From: Streptomyces justiciae
GTDB lineage: Bacteria > Actinomycetota > Actinomycetes > Streptomycetales > Streptomycetaceae
Direction of reading: 5' to 3'
Assembly: GCF_015163075.1 (NCBI RefSeq)
Contig: NZ_JADDXU010000008.1
Span: forward strand, 1-64,000
DNA length: 64,000 nucleotides
Below the pieces are notes generated by a model. It ran no database searches. It worked only from the letters and a program-made list of their open reading frames with translations, and was not told the DNA's origin. The position numbers and the translations under genes were made by a program. Positions 43,509 to 51,753 of the stretch are shown piece after piece. Position 1 is the first letter of the stretch, and every line of letters starts with the position of its first letter.

Positions 43509-44107
43509 CTCGGCGCCCGGGTATGGCCCTGCACCTGGCCACGATGCCGCACCTGGTCACGACCGCGCGCCTGGCCATGACCCTGCGCCCGGTCCTGACC
43601 CAGCACTCCGCCACGATGCCGCACCTGGTCACGACCGCGCGCCTGGCCATGACCCTGCGCCCGGCCCCGACCCAGCACTCCGCCACGATGCCGCACCTGG
43701 TCACGACCGCGCGCCTGGCCATGACCCAGCGCCCGGCCCCGACCCAGCACTCCGCCACGACCCCGCACCCGGTCACGACCGCGCGCCTGGCCATGACCCA
43801 GCGCCCGGCCCCGACCCAGCACTCCGCCACGACCCCGCACCCGGTCACGACCGCGCGCCTGACCATGACCCAGCGCCCGGCCCCGACCCAGCACTCCGCC
43901 ACGACCCCGCACCCGGTCACGACCCCGCGCCCGGCCCCGGCCCAGCGCCCGGCCCCGGCCCAGCGCCCGGCCCCGACCCAGCACTCCGCCACGACCCCGC
44001 ACCCGGTCACGACCCCGCACCCGGTCACGACCCAGCGCCCGGCCATGACCCCGCACCCGGCCCCTCATCCGGCCCCGGCCGCCCCGCATCCGACGGAGGG
44101 CAGATGA
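43505..44107 (+). CDS. minisatellite-encoded repeat ORF
   Basis: Open frame of 200 codons made almost wholly of a repeat translated as LAMTxRPAPTQHSATxPHxVTTAR. It has no recognisable domain; composition is Thr, Pro, Ala, Arg and His. Both ends are translationally coupled: its ATG overlaps the stop of the upstream GNAT gene (ATGA 43505-43508) and its stop overlaps the start of the downstream GNAT gene (ATGA 44104-44107). It could be a real basic, unstructured protein or a decayed linker between two genes. Stop-free frames exist on the other strand too, as expected for GC-rich repeats, so coding status is uncertain. Confidence 0.45.
   Translation: MTRRPGMALHLATMPHLVTTARLAMTLRPVLTQHSATMPHLVTTARLAMTLRPAPTQHSATMPHLVTTARLAMTQRPAPTQHSATTPHPVTTARLAMTQRPAPTQHSATTPHPVTTARLTMTQRPAPTQHSATTPHPVTTPRPAPAQRPAPAQRPAPTQHSATTPHPVTTPHPVTTQRPAMTPHPAPHPAPAAPHPTEGR
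43525..44060. repeat. 72-bp minisatellite
   Basis: About five 72-bp units (24 codons) between 43525 and about 43900, each including GACCCAGCACTCCGCCACGA and CGCGCGCCTGGCCATGACC, followed by degenerate 12- to 18-bp sub-units such as CCCGGCCCCGGCCCAGCG. Copy number variation between strains is likely. Confidence 0.85.
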
Positions 44108-45015
44108 CCTGGTATCTCACCGAGGATCTCGACGGCTTCCTCGGCCGTGCCGGAAGGTTTTTGCGGTCCCGGCCGGTGTTGCACACGGTCCAGTTGACCG
44201 TGACCGAGCGGCTGCGGGCGTACGGGAGCGCGGCGTACGGGGACGAGGCGCCGGTGTTCGGTGTGCTGGAGCGGGGCGGTGCCGTGCGGGCGGCCTGGTT
44301 CCGCACCCCGCCGCACTGGCTGACCCTCACTCCGCTCGCGGCCGAAGACGCCGCCGCCCTTGCCGTGCACCTCGCCGACCTCGGGCATCCGCTCCCCGGT
44401 GTCTCCGCCGACCGCGGTACCGCCGTCGCCTTCGCCGAGGCCTGGCGGCGGTGCACCGGCGCCGAGGTCACCCTCTGGCAGCACCAACGCCTCTACCGGC
44501 TGGGCGAGTTGACGGCGCCCGACCCGATGCCGCCGGGCCGGTCCCGGGTCGCGGGCAAGGCGGACCGGGAACTGCTGGTGCGCTGGTTCCGCGGCTTTCT
44601 CGACGACGTCGGCAAGACCGGCGCCGGCGACCCCGAGGCCTGGGCCGACGCCCGCGTCGAACACGGCGGGGCCCTGCTCTGGGAGAACCCGGACGGCGTC
44701 CCCGTCTCCCTGGCCGCGGCGCACCCGAGGGTCGCCGGACAGGTCCGGGTCGGCCCCGTCTACACGCCGCCGGAGCTGCGCGGACACGGCTACGCGGCGG
44801 CCGCCACCGTCGCCGTCAGCCGGGCCGCCCGGGAGGCCGGCGCCGAGGAGGTGCTGCTGTTCGCGGACCTGGCCAACCCGACGAGCAACGGCGTCTACCA
44901 GCGGGTCGGCTACCGCGGGGTGGCCGACTTCGCCGTCTACGACTTCACCGGCCCGCAGCCGCCGCCTCAGGGCCAGAGCAGCTCCCGCGCCCAGCCGTCC
45001 CCGGTACGGCGGTAG
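44104..45015 (+). CDS. GNAT acetyltransferase
   Basis: Protein of 303 residues. The N-terminal half (FGVLERGGAVRAAWFRTPPHWL) resembles the first lobe of tandem-GNAT proteins; the C-terminal half has the acetyl-CoA motif VGPVYTPPELRGHGYAAAATVAVSRAA and YQRVGYRGVADF. Its start overlaps the stop of the repeat ORF. Its last 49 bp overlap, tail to tail, the 3' end of the pyridoxamine-phosphate-oxidase-like gene. Acceptor unknown. Confidence 0.9.
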   Translation: MTWYLTEDLDGFLGRAGRFLRSRPVLHTVQLTVTERLRAYGSAAYGDEAPVFGVLERGGAVRAAWFRTPPHWLTLTPLAAEDAAALAVHLADLGHPLPGVSADRGTAVAFAEAWRRCTGAEVTLWQHQRLYRLGELTAPDPMPPGRSRVAGKADRELLVRWFRGFLDDVGKTGAGDPEAWADARVEHGGALLWENPDGVPVSLAAAHPRVAGQVRVGPVYTPPELRGHGYAAAATVAVSRAAREAGAEEVLLFADLANPTSNGVYQRVGYRGVADFAVYDFTGPQPPPQGQSSSRAQPSPVRR

Positions 45016-45632
45016 AGCAGCCGTACGTGCTGCCGCCGGGCGTCCCCCTGGAAGAACTCCACCTCCTCGGGGACGAGCCGGTACAGCGTCCACGAGGCGA
45101 CCGGCGCGTCCGGCTCCCGCTGCGCCCGCTCCCAGGCCGCCGCCGAGGCCCGCGCCAACTCCTCGACCGAGCCCAGCACTTCGCTCTGCCGGCCGGTCAG
45201 CGCGGCGGCGAGCGCGCCGGTCGACCGGGCGTGCAGGTCGGCCTGTCCCTCCGCGGAGGGCGCGGCGGTCACCGGCCCGCGCACCCGCACCTGCCGGCCG
45301 AGCACCGGCCAGTAGAAACCGAGGGCGGCGTACGGCCGTGCCGCGAGGTGTCCGCCCTTGCGGCTGTGGGAGTGGCTCGCGAAGGCCCAGCCGTCCGCGT
45401 CGGCGCCGTGCAGCATCACGGTCCGTACGTCGGGCCGGCCCTCCGCGTCCGACGTCGCGAGGGACATGGTGTGCGGCTCGGTCTGCCTGGCCGCGACCGC
45501 CTCGGCGAACCAGGTGGTGAACAGGGCCAGCGGTGCCTCGGGCGCGGTCGCCGGGTCGAAGGACCGCAGGTCGGTGACGGAGTCGTCCCACACCCGCAGC
45601 GACCTCAGCAGCTCGTGAAGATCGGTTCCCAT
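44967..45632 (-). CDS. pyridoxamine 5'-phosphate oxidase family protein
   Basis: Protein of 221 residues of the PdxH split-barrel family: PHTMSLATSDAEGRPDVRTVML, GWAFASHSHSRKGGHLAARPYAALGFYWP and a C-terminal dimerisation part ending RLLYRRTGDGWARELLWP. It binds FMN and would oxidise pyridoxamine/pyridoxine phosphate to PLP, or be a paralogue with another reductase role. ATG 45632. Confidence 0.85.
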   Translation of the reverse strand: MGTDLHELLRSLRVWDDSVTDLRSFDPATAPEAPLALFTTWFAEAVAARQTEPHTMSLATSDAEGRPDVRTVMLHGADADGWAFASHSHSRKGGHLAARPYAALGFYWPVLGRQVRVRGPVTAAPSAEGQADLHARSTGALAAALTGRQSEVLGSVEELARASAAAWERAQREPDAPVASWTLYRLVPEEVEFFQGDARRQHVRLLYRRTGDGWARELLWP

Positions 45633-45745
45633 GGGGTGATTGTCGCGCGCGGGTCGGCCCGGAACGCCGGACGTGGCAGTCTCCTGTGGAACTCCTGGGA
45701 CTCCAGGAGCGTTCGACGGCTCAAGTCACGGGGAGGGCAGGGGGC

Positions 45746-47092
45746 ATGGTGAAACGCTGGGCGGGTGCCGCGACGGCGGCCGTCGTGCTGCTCGCGGGCG
45801 GGCTCACCGCCTGCACCGTCGTCACCGACGACGAGCCCGGCAAGCCGTTCATCACCGCGCCGGACGTGTTCTATCTGCGCCCCCAGGGCGACAAGGCGGG
45901 CCCTCACGACAAGATGCCGTACTCCCTGGTCGCCGAGGACACTGGAGGGCCGGGCACGCGCACGCTCACCGCGGATGTGCCCAAGGGCGCCGAGGACACC
46001 GTGATGATCCGCAAGTACGGCGGCTGCACCGGAAGTTCGGCCCATGTCACCTGCGAGGTCGACGCCGACTACAGCAACTGGGCCGACGCGCCGCGCGCCA
46101 AGGTGGTCGCCGCCGAGGGGGCGAAGATCGGGGACTCGGCCGTCGTGACGTACACGTACACGACGAAGAGCGGGAAGAAGCTCACGGCGCGGACCCGGTT
46201 CGTCGTCGGCGAGCCCGTCGTCGAGGCGGTGGTGCCGGAGTCGGTGCGGGGGGTGAGCCCCGGCTCCCACCTGACGGAACCTGTCGTCGTCCGCAACACG
46301 GGCGAGGTCCCGGCCCGCGGCCTGGGCCTGGAACTGGGCGTCGACGGCTCGGAGTTCGACGAGCGGTACGCCAACTGCCGCTACCCGGAGCCGCAGAAGG
46401 GACACCTCGCCGTCTGCAAGTTCCCGGACCTGACCCTCGACCCCGGCGAGACCGTCACCCTCCGCCCCGCCCTGCGCATCCGTACACCGCAGGACCAGAT
46501 GTACACCTCCTACGGCCGGGACGTCTGGGCCCTGGACATGGGCCCGGGGCATTACGCGACGGTCCACGAGGGCGGCGACCACGGCGACGGCCCGACACTG
46601 GAACCCGAGCCGGTGGGCAAGGACGCGGCGAAAGGCCCCTTCGTGGCGGGCGGCGGTTCCACGACCGTAGTCCTCGACACCTACGCCGACTACGAGGTCT
46701 CCGCCGTGGAACTCAAGGGCGCCCCCGGCGACAAGAAGACCTTCGAGATCAAGGTCCGCAACAACGGCCCCGCCGACGTCGGCTCCCCGGTCGAGCTCGT
46801 CTTCGAGCCCCCGCTCGGCACGACGATGGTCGAGCAGCCCATGACGGAGTACGACGACGGCGTCTACGAGCCCTACTGCGAGAGCAACGGCTACACCTAC
46901 ACCTGCGACGTGGGAGACGTGAAACCGGACGACACCCGCACCTTCGAGTTCACAGCCCTCCTCGGCGACCCCGGCGAGGGCACCCTGAGCCTCGTGAACA
47001 AGAAGCCCTCCAGCCCGTGGGACACCGGCCGCCGGGACCCCGATCCGGCCAATGACAGCGCCACCATCACCGTTCTGCCGGACGGCAGTTAG
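45746..47092 (+). CDS. secreted lipoprotein with CARDB/DUF11-like domains
   Basis: Protein of 448 residues. A signal peptide ends in the lipobox GGLTAC (Cys23). The remainder is beta-rich; VEAVVPESVRGVSPGSHLTEPVVVRNTGEVPARGLGLEL and KKTFEIKVRNNGPADVGSPVELVF (each only in part) mark two immunoglobulin-like domains of the type that carry uncharacterised surface proteins. ATG 45746 follows GAGGG. Function unknown. Confidence 0.82.
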   Translation: MVKRWAGAATAAVVLLAGGLTACTVVTDDEPGKPFITAPDVFYLRPQGDKAGPHDKMPYSLVAEDTGGPGTRTLTADVPKGAEDTVMIRKYGGCTGSSAHVTCEVDADYSNWADAPRAKVVAAEGAKIGDSAVVTYTYTTKSGKKLTARTRFVVGEPVVEAVVPESVRGVSPGSHLTEPVVVRNTGEVPARGLGLELGVDGSEFDERYANCRYPEPQKGHLAVCKFPDLTLDPGETVTLRPALRIRTPQDQMYTSYGRDVWALDMGPGHYATVHEGGDHGDGPTLEPEPVGKDAAKGPFVAGGGSTTVVLDTYADYEVSAVELKGAPGDKKTFEIKVRNNGPADVGSPVELVFEPPLGTTMVEQPMTEYDDGVYEPYCESNGYTYTCDVGDVKPDDTRTFEFTALLGDPGEGTLSLVNKKPSSPWDTGRRDPDPANDSATITVLPDGS

Positions 47093-47116
47093 GCCGCAGG
47101 GCGCTTCGGGCACCAC

Positions 47117-47569
47117 GTGGGAATGACGCAACGGGCCGATGACCCTGTGACGCTCCAACGCACGGCCGCCGCCCAGGCGCGGCTGTGGGAGTACTACCTC
47201 CACGAGGACACCATGATCATGCAGCGCGGCAACCTCTTCCTCGTGGCCCAGTCGCTCCAACTCGTGGCCTTCACGGCGATCCTGTCCGCCGGCCGCGCCT
47301 CCGGAGCCCCGCCCACCGGCAGCGCCCTCCTCACCGCCCGCGTGATCGGGTCGTTCGGTGTGGCGCTGGCCGCCATCTGGTTCTACGTGGGCCACCGCCA
47401 GATCCGCTACACCGGCAACCTGCGAAGACGCCTGGCCGACCGGGTCCCGGACTACGCCGAGACCCAGGCAGCCGTGCGCCTGCGCGGCCCGCGGGCGGCG
47501 CTGTTCATCGCCTACGGGATTCCCTTACTGGCGGGCGTGCTGTGGTCCCTGCTCCTGATCGTGAGCTGA
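47117..47569 (+). CDS. small membrane protein with a TTA codon
   Basis: Protein of about 150 residues with two or three membrane segments (LFLVAQSLQLVAFTAIL, VIGSFGVALAAIWFYVGH, AALFIAYGIPLLAGVLWSLLLIV). The motif MIMQRGNLFLVAQS before the first segment occurs in small Streptomyces membrane proteins of unknown role. Codon TTA at 47525-47527 makes it a candidate bldA target. GTG 47117 or ATG 47123; 24 bp after the lipoprotein gene, so probably co-transcribed. Confidence 0.75.
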   Translation: MGMTQRADDPVTLQRTAAAQARLWEYYLHEDTMIMQRGNLFLVAQSLQLVAFTAILSAGRASGAPPTGSALLTARVIGSFGVALAAIWFYVGHRQIRYTGNLRRRLADRVPDYAETQAAVRLRGPRAALFIAYGIPLLAGVLWSLLLIVS

Positions 47570-47581
47570 CCCCGGCCGCCC

Positions 47582-48748
47582 TCACCCCCGCCCCAGCACC
47601 ACCGTCCCCGACGAGCAGAACCAGCCCCCGGTGCCGGAGGCCACCGCCAGTTCCGGGACCGTTCCGTTCGGGCGGTGGACCTGGTGGTCGCCTGCTTCGC
47701 CCCGTAGTTGTCGTACCGCCTCCACCAGGAGGAACAGGCCTCGCATGCCGGGGTGTTGGGCGGAGAGGCCGCCGCCGTCCGTGTTGACCGGGAGTTCGCG
47801 GGACTGGATGTACGCCCCGCCCTCGCCCTTCTTGCAGAAGCCGAGGTCCTCCAAGGTCACCAAGGTCATGTAGGTGAAGGCGTCGTAGATTTCCGCCAGT
47901 TCGATGTCGGTCGGGCTCACCCCCGCCCGTTCGAAGGCCAGGCGGCCGCTCACCGCCGCCGGGGAGACCGTGAAGTCCGGCCACTCGGACATCGTGGCGT
48001 GGGAGACGTGCTCGCCGGTGCCGAGGACCCAGACGGGGGCGGCGCGGCTGTCCTGGACGTACTCCTCCGCCGCCAGCAGGACCGCCGCCCCGCCGTCGGA
48101 GCGGATGCAGCAGTGCAGCTTGGTGAAGGGGTCCGCGATCATCGGGGCGGACAGGACGTCGTCCACCGTGATCGGGGTGCGGTACATCGCCTCCGGGTTG
48201 CGGGCCGCGTTCTCCCGCGCCTGCACCGCCACCTCCGCCAACTGCTCCAGCGTCGTGCCGTGTTCGAGCATGTGGCGGCGGGCCGCCATCGCGTACTTGG
48301 CGATCAGCGTGTGGCCGTAGGGGACCTCGAACTGGAGCGGGCCCCGGGCGCCGTACGAGAGGTTCCCGGTGCGGCGGCCCGCCTTGATGTCCGCCCGCGC
48401 CGTCGAGCCGTACACCAGCAGGACGGCGTTGGCATGCCCCGCCGCTATCGCGTCCGCCGCGTGCGCCGCCATGACCTCCCACGTCGAGCCGCCGACCGAC
48501 GTGGAGTCGACCCAGGTGGGGCGCAGCCCCAGGTACTCGGCCACCTCCACCGGCGCCAGCACCCCCGTGCCCGCCGACGCGAACCCGTCCACCACGGACC
48601 GGTCGAGGCCCGAATCCGCGAGCGCGCGCCGCGCCGCCTGGGCGTGCAGCGTGTACGGCGTCACGCCGTCCACCCGGCCGCAGTCGGCGAGGGCGACACC
48701 GACCACGGCGACCTTCCGGGCGCCGGCCCGCATGAATGAGGCAGCCAT
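47582..48748 (-). CDS. lipid-transfer-type thiolase (aldolase-like)
   Basis: Protein of 388 residues of the SCP2/Ltp-type thiolase group. The fold signatures are KVAVVGVALADCGRVDG, IELAEIYDAFTYMTLVTLEDLGFCKKGEGG and VNTDGGGLSAQHPGMRG. The position of the classical N-terminal nucleophile Cys reads GGSTWEV, so this is unlikely to be an ordinary thiolase; related Ltp2-type proteins act as retro-aldolases with a DUF35 partner. Divergent from an ACAD gene with a regulon operator in between. The DUF35 at 42340 may be its partner. Confidence 0.88.
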   Translation of the reverse strand: MAASFMRAGARKVAVVGVALADCGRVDGVTPYTLHAQAARRALADSGLDRSVVDGFASAGTGVLAPVEVAEYLGLRPTWVDSTSVGGSTWEVMAAHAADAIAAGHANAVLLVYGSTARADIKAGRRTGNLSYGARGPLQFEVPYGHTLIAKYAMAARRHMLEHGTTLEQLAEVAVQARENAARNPEAMYRTPITVDDVLSAPMIADPFTKLHCCIRSDGGAAVLLAAEEYVQDSRAAPVWVLGTGEHVSHATMSEWPDFTVSPAAVSGRLAFERAGVSPTDIELAEIYDAFTYMTLVTLEDLGFCKKGEGGAYIQSRELPVNTDGGGLSAQHPGMRGLFLLVEAVRQLRGEAGDHQVHRPNGTVPELAVASGTGGWFCSSGTVVLGRG

Positions 48749-48793
48749 GAATGACCTCTCCCTCGCTCTGTGCTTATCGACCCGCCACTCCTA

Positions 48794-48812
48794 ATATGAC
48801 GGACCGTCAGAT
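48794..48812. promoter_or_regulatory. regulon operator 6
   Basis: ATATGACGGACCGTCAGAT between the divergent thiolase and acyl-CoA dehydrogenase genes; one mismatch in the outer arms. Confidence 0.8.
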
Positions 48813-48831
48813 CCGGAGGGAAGGGGTCGCC

Positions 48832-50061
48832 ATGGACGCCGGCTTCACCGCCGAGCAGGACGAGATCCGTCGCACCCTGCGCGAACTGCTCCACAAGAGG
48901 TGCGGTCCGGAGGAGCTGCGGGCCGCCGTCGACACCCCCGCCGGCCACGACCCGGCCCTGTGGACCGCCCTGGCCGAACAACTCGGCCTGCCCGGACTGG
49001 CCCTTCCCGAGGTGTACGGCGGCATCGGCTGCTCCGCCACCGACCTCGCCCTCGCGGCGGAGGAGACAGGGCGGGTCCTGGCGCCCTCCCCGCTGCTCGC
49101 CACCGCCGTCCTCGTCGCCCCGCTGGTCCTGGCCCTCGGCACCGACGCCCAGCGCGCCGACCTGCTGCCCCGGATCGCGTCCGGCGCCCTCACCGCCGCC
49201 CTCGCGGCCCCCGCCGCGGGCCTCGCCCTCACCGGCGACAACCGCGGGGACTGGGCGGGAGGCGGCCGCGCCGGGGGTGTGCAGGCGCGGCGGACGGGGA
49301 CGGGATGGACGCTGTACGGGGAGGTCGGGCCGGTGCCGGACGGGCACAGCGCGCGGCTCCTGCTGGTCGCCGCGCACACCGGCGGCTTCGCCCGCTCCCG
49401 GACGCTTCTCTTCCTGGTCGCTGGGGACGCCGACGGAGTCGTCCGCACCCGGCACACCGCTCTCGACGCGACCCGCCCGCTGGGGCACCTCCAACTACGG
49501 GATGTCGAGGCCGAGTTGCTGGGCGCCGACGAGGGCACCGACGTACCGGCCGCCCTCGCCCGCACCGGCGACGGCGCCGCCGCCGTCCTCGCCTGCGAGG
49601 CGGTCGGGGCCGCCGACCGGGTGCTGGAGCGGACCGTCGAGTACGTGAAGCAGCGCGAGCAGTTCGGACGGGCGATCGGGTCCTTCCAGGCGGTCAAGCA
49701 CCGGCTGGCCGACGTGTACGTCCAGGTGCAGGCGGCGAGGTCGGCCGCGTACTACGCGGCCTGGGCGACCGCACAGGAATCAGGAGGTGCGGCGCGCAGC
49801 GCCTCGCTGGAAGGGCGGTGGCGGGAGACGGGCGGGCGCGTCGGCGGGCTCGCCCTCGCGCAGGGCCTGGAGGCGCTCAGAAGCTCCGCCGGTGAGGCGA
49901 TCCAGCTGCACGGCGGCATCGGGTTCACCTGGGAGCACGACGTCCAGCTGTACTTCAAGCGGGCCGCCGGCGACGAGCTGCTGTTCGGGCCGGTCCACCG
50001 GCTGCGGGCGCACGCGGCGGACGCGGCGTCCCTGTTCACGGCGACGGAGGTGCCGGTGTGA
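48832..50061 (+). CDS. acyl-CoA dehydrogenase
   Basis: Protein of 409 residues, ACAD fold: DAGFTAEQDEIRRTLRELL at the N-terminus, the C-terminal EQFGRAIGSFQAVKHRLAD and IQLHGGIGFTWEHDVQLYFKRA. The middle beta-domain is short and poor in the usual EPxAGSD motif. Operator 6 lies at 48794-48812. Four-base overlap (GTGA) with the next gene. Confidence 0.91.
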   Translation: MDAGFTAEQDEIRRTLRELLHKRCGPEELRAAVDTPAGHDPALWTALAEQLGLPGLALPEVYGGIGCSATDLALAAEETGRVLAPSPLLATAVLVAPLVLALGTDAQRADLLPRIASGALTAALAAPAAGLALTGDNRGDWAGGGRAGGVQARRTGTGWTLYGEVGPVPDGHSARLLLVAAHTGGFARSRTLLFLVAGDADGVVRTRHTALDATRPLGHLQLRDVEAELLGADEGTDVPAALARTGDGAAAVLACEAVGAADRVLERTVEYVKQREQFGRAIGSFQAVKHRLADVYVQVQAARSAAYYAAWATAQESGGAARSASLEGRWRETGGRVGGLALAQGLEALRSSAGEAIQLHGGIGFTWEHDVQLYFKRAAGDELLFGPVHRLRAHAADAASLFTATEVPV

Positions 50062-50525
50062 TCGGCGAGAAGACGGTGCAGCGCATTTCGTCCACGCGGG
50101 GCTTCGCCAAGGTCGCCCCGCACGTCATCCCCGCCCTCGACCGGGCCGTGCACCGGCTGACACGGGGGAAGGTCATCCTCAGCGCCCAGATGCTGCCGGG
50201 CGTCATCCTCACCTCGACGGGCGCCCGCAGTGGTCAGGCCCGCCGCTCACCGCTCGCCTGCATGCCGGAGGCGGACGGCACCTGGATCCTCATCGGCTCC
50301 AACTTCGGCCGCCCCGGCCACCCCGCCTGGACCGCCAACCTCCTCGCCCACCCCGACGCGGAGATCAGCTGGAAGGGCACCGACATCGCCGTCACCGCCC
50401 ATCTCCTGACGGGGGAGGAGCGGGCGGCCGTGTGGAAGCGGCTGCTGGTCTTCTGGCCGCCGTACGCGACGTACCAGGCGCGGGTGGAGCGGGAGATCCG
50501 GGTGTTCAGGATCGAGCGGCGGTAG
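50058..50525 (+). CDS. F420-dependent (Ddn-like) nitroreductase family protein
   Basis: Protein of 155 residues of the deazaflavin-dependent nitroreductase family (Ddn/FDOR-B-like): KVILSAQMLPGVILTSTGARSGQARRSPL, then LIGSNFGRPGHPAWTANLLAHPDAEI. It should bind F420H2 and reduce an enone or quinone-like substrate. Coupled to the ACAD through a GTGA overlap, which places an F420 reductase in the catabolic regulon. Confidence 0.88.
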   Translation: MIGEKTVQRISSTRGFAKVAPHVIPALDRAVHRLTRGKVILSAQMLPGVILTSTGARSGQARRSPLACMPEADGTWILIGSNFGRPGHPAWTANLLAHPDAEISWKGTDIAVTAHLLTGEERAAVWKRLLVFWPPYATYQARVEREIRVFRIERR

Positions 50526-51131
50526 TCACAGGGTGTGCTGCGCCAGCAGGAGCGCGCCGATGCCCAGCATCGCCGCCCCGGAGGTGCGGGTGACCGCGCG
50601 GGCGGCCCGGGGGCGGGCGGTCAGCAGGGTGCGGGCCGTGGTGCCGACCGCGAGGTAGACGGCGGCGCAGCACACCATGTGCAGGACACCGAGCACGGCC
50701 GTCTGCACGGCCACCGGCGGATGGCTGCCCCGCGTCACCAGGAACTGGGGGAGCACCGAGAGGTAGAGCAGCAGGCCCTTGGGGTTGAGGCCGCTGATCG
50801 CCGCCCCGCGCAGGAACAGGGCACCGCCCTCGTCGCCGCCCGCCTCCGGGGCCGCCGGGCGGCGCAGCACGCCCCAGCCCAGCCACACCAGGTAGGCGGC
50901 GCCCGCCACCGTCAGGGCGGTCAGCAGCCCGGGCGAGCTCGCGACCAGCACCGCGAGCCCGGCGACCGCCAGCGCGGTGTGCAGCGCGTACCCGGCCACC
51001 AGCCCCGCCACCGCCCGGCCCACCGACCGCCCCCGCACGCCGGCCGCGATGACGTACGCCCAGTCGGCGCCCGGCACGCACACCAGCAGGAGGTCGAGGG
51101 CGATGAAGGAAAACAGCAGTCCGGTGTCCAT
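50526..51131 (-). CDS. LysE-family amino acid exporter
   Basis: Protein of 201 residues with five to six membrane segments and the LysE/RhtB signature PGADWAYVIAAGVRGRSVGRA near the N-terminus and AAISGLNPKGLLLYLSVLPQF mid-protein. It exports amino acids or analogues. Its stop touches that of the F420-type gene. ATG 51131 is preceded at seven bases by TAATGT (minus strand 51139-51144), so it is probably leaderless. Divergent from an Lrp/AsnC regulator, its probable controller. Confidence 0.92.
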   Translation of the reverse strand: MDTGLLFSFIALDLLLVCVPGADWAYVIAAGVRGRSVGRAVAGLVAGYALHTALAVAGLAVLVASSPGLLTALTVAGAAYLVWLGWGVLRRPAAPEAGGDEGGALFLRGAAISGLNPKGLLLYLSVLPQFLVTRGSHPPVAVQTAVLGVLHMVCCAAVYLAVGTTARTLLTARPRAARAVTRTSGAAMLGIGALLLAQHTL

Positions 51132-51138
51132 GAGGGGG

Positions 51139-51144
51139 ACATTA
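51139..51144 (-). promoter_or_regulatory. -10 element of leaderless LysE gene
   Basis: TAATGT on the minus strand, seven bases before the start codon and without a Shine-Dalgarno. Confidence 0.4.
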
Positions 51145-51213
51145 GGCGTGAATGGCCCGAAAGTGTTGCCGAAGTTTGCCCATGATCGCGGGGTCTGAGC
51201 AAATATCTTCTTC

Positions 51214-51666
51214 ATGGACGACGTGGACCGGAAGATTCTTGCCGAGCTCCAGCAGGACGGGCGGCTGACCGTGACCGAGCTGGCCGCGCGGGTGCGCCTG
51301 AGCGTCTCGCCCTGCCATCGGCGGCTGCGCGAGCTGGAGCGGTCGGGGGCGATCAGCGGCTACCGGGCCGTGGTGGACCCGGGGGCCGTGGGGCTGACCT
51401 TCGAGGCGCTGGTCTTCGTGTCGATGCGGCAGGAGGACCGGGACACCGTCGCCGAGTTCGAGAAGGCGCTCGCCGGGATTCCCCATGTGATCGACGCCCA
51501 GCGGCTGTTCGGGGAGCCCGACTATCTGCTGCGGGTGGCCACCGCCGACCTCGCCGCCTTCCAGCGGCTCTACGACGAACGGCTGGCGGCCCTGCCGGGT
51601 GTGCAGCGGCTGACCTCGACGCTGGTGATGAAGCACGTCGTACGGGACCGGCCGCTGCCCGCATAG
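51214..51666 (+). CDS. Lrp/AsnC-family regulator
   Basis: Protein of 150 residues: HTH at 1-60 (DDVDRKILAELQQDGRLTVTELA, SVSPCHRRLRELERSG) and RAM effector domain at about 68-145. Divergent LysE/AsnC pairs are a classic arrangement in which the regulator senses an amino acid and switches on export. ATG 51214. Confidence 0.94.
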   Translation: MDDVDRKILAELQQDGRLTVTELAARVRLSVSPCHRRLRELERSGAISGYRAVVDPGAVGLTFEALVFVSMRQEDRDTVAEFEKALAGIPHVIDAQRLFGEPDYLLRVATADLAAFQRLYDERLAALPGVQRLTSTLVMKHVVRDRPLPA

Positions 51667-51672
51667 CGAGGC

Positions 51673-51714
51673 AGGCGGTGGTCCGTCCGGGACGTGCCGG
51701 ACGAACCACCGCCT
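51673..51714. terminator. bidirectional 18-bp hairpin
   Basis: Arms 51673-51690 and 51697-51714 pair with one mismatch around GACGTG, between the convergent asnC-type and tetR-type genes. Confidence 0.82.
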
Positions 51715-51753
51715 GTCGGACAGGACTTGGGGCCTGATAAAGGAACGGCGCTG

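Noticed and set aside
43366..44060. Possible CRISPR array because of regular repeats
   Set aside because: Units are head-to-tail without unique spacers, and no cas genes are present.
43189..44089. Long minus-strand frames rich in GRGRALG repeats
   Set aside because: They are the antisense of the GNAT tail and minisatellite; repeat DNA without stops opens several frames at once.
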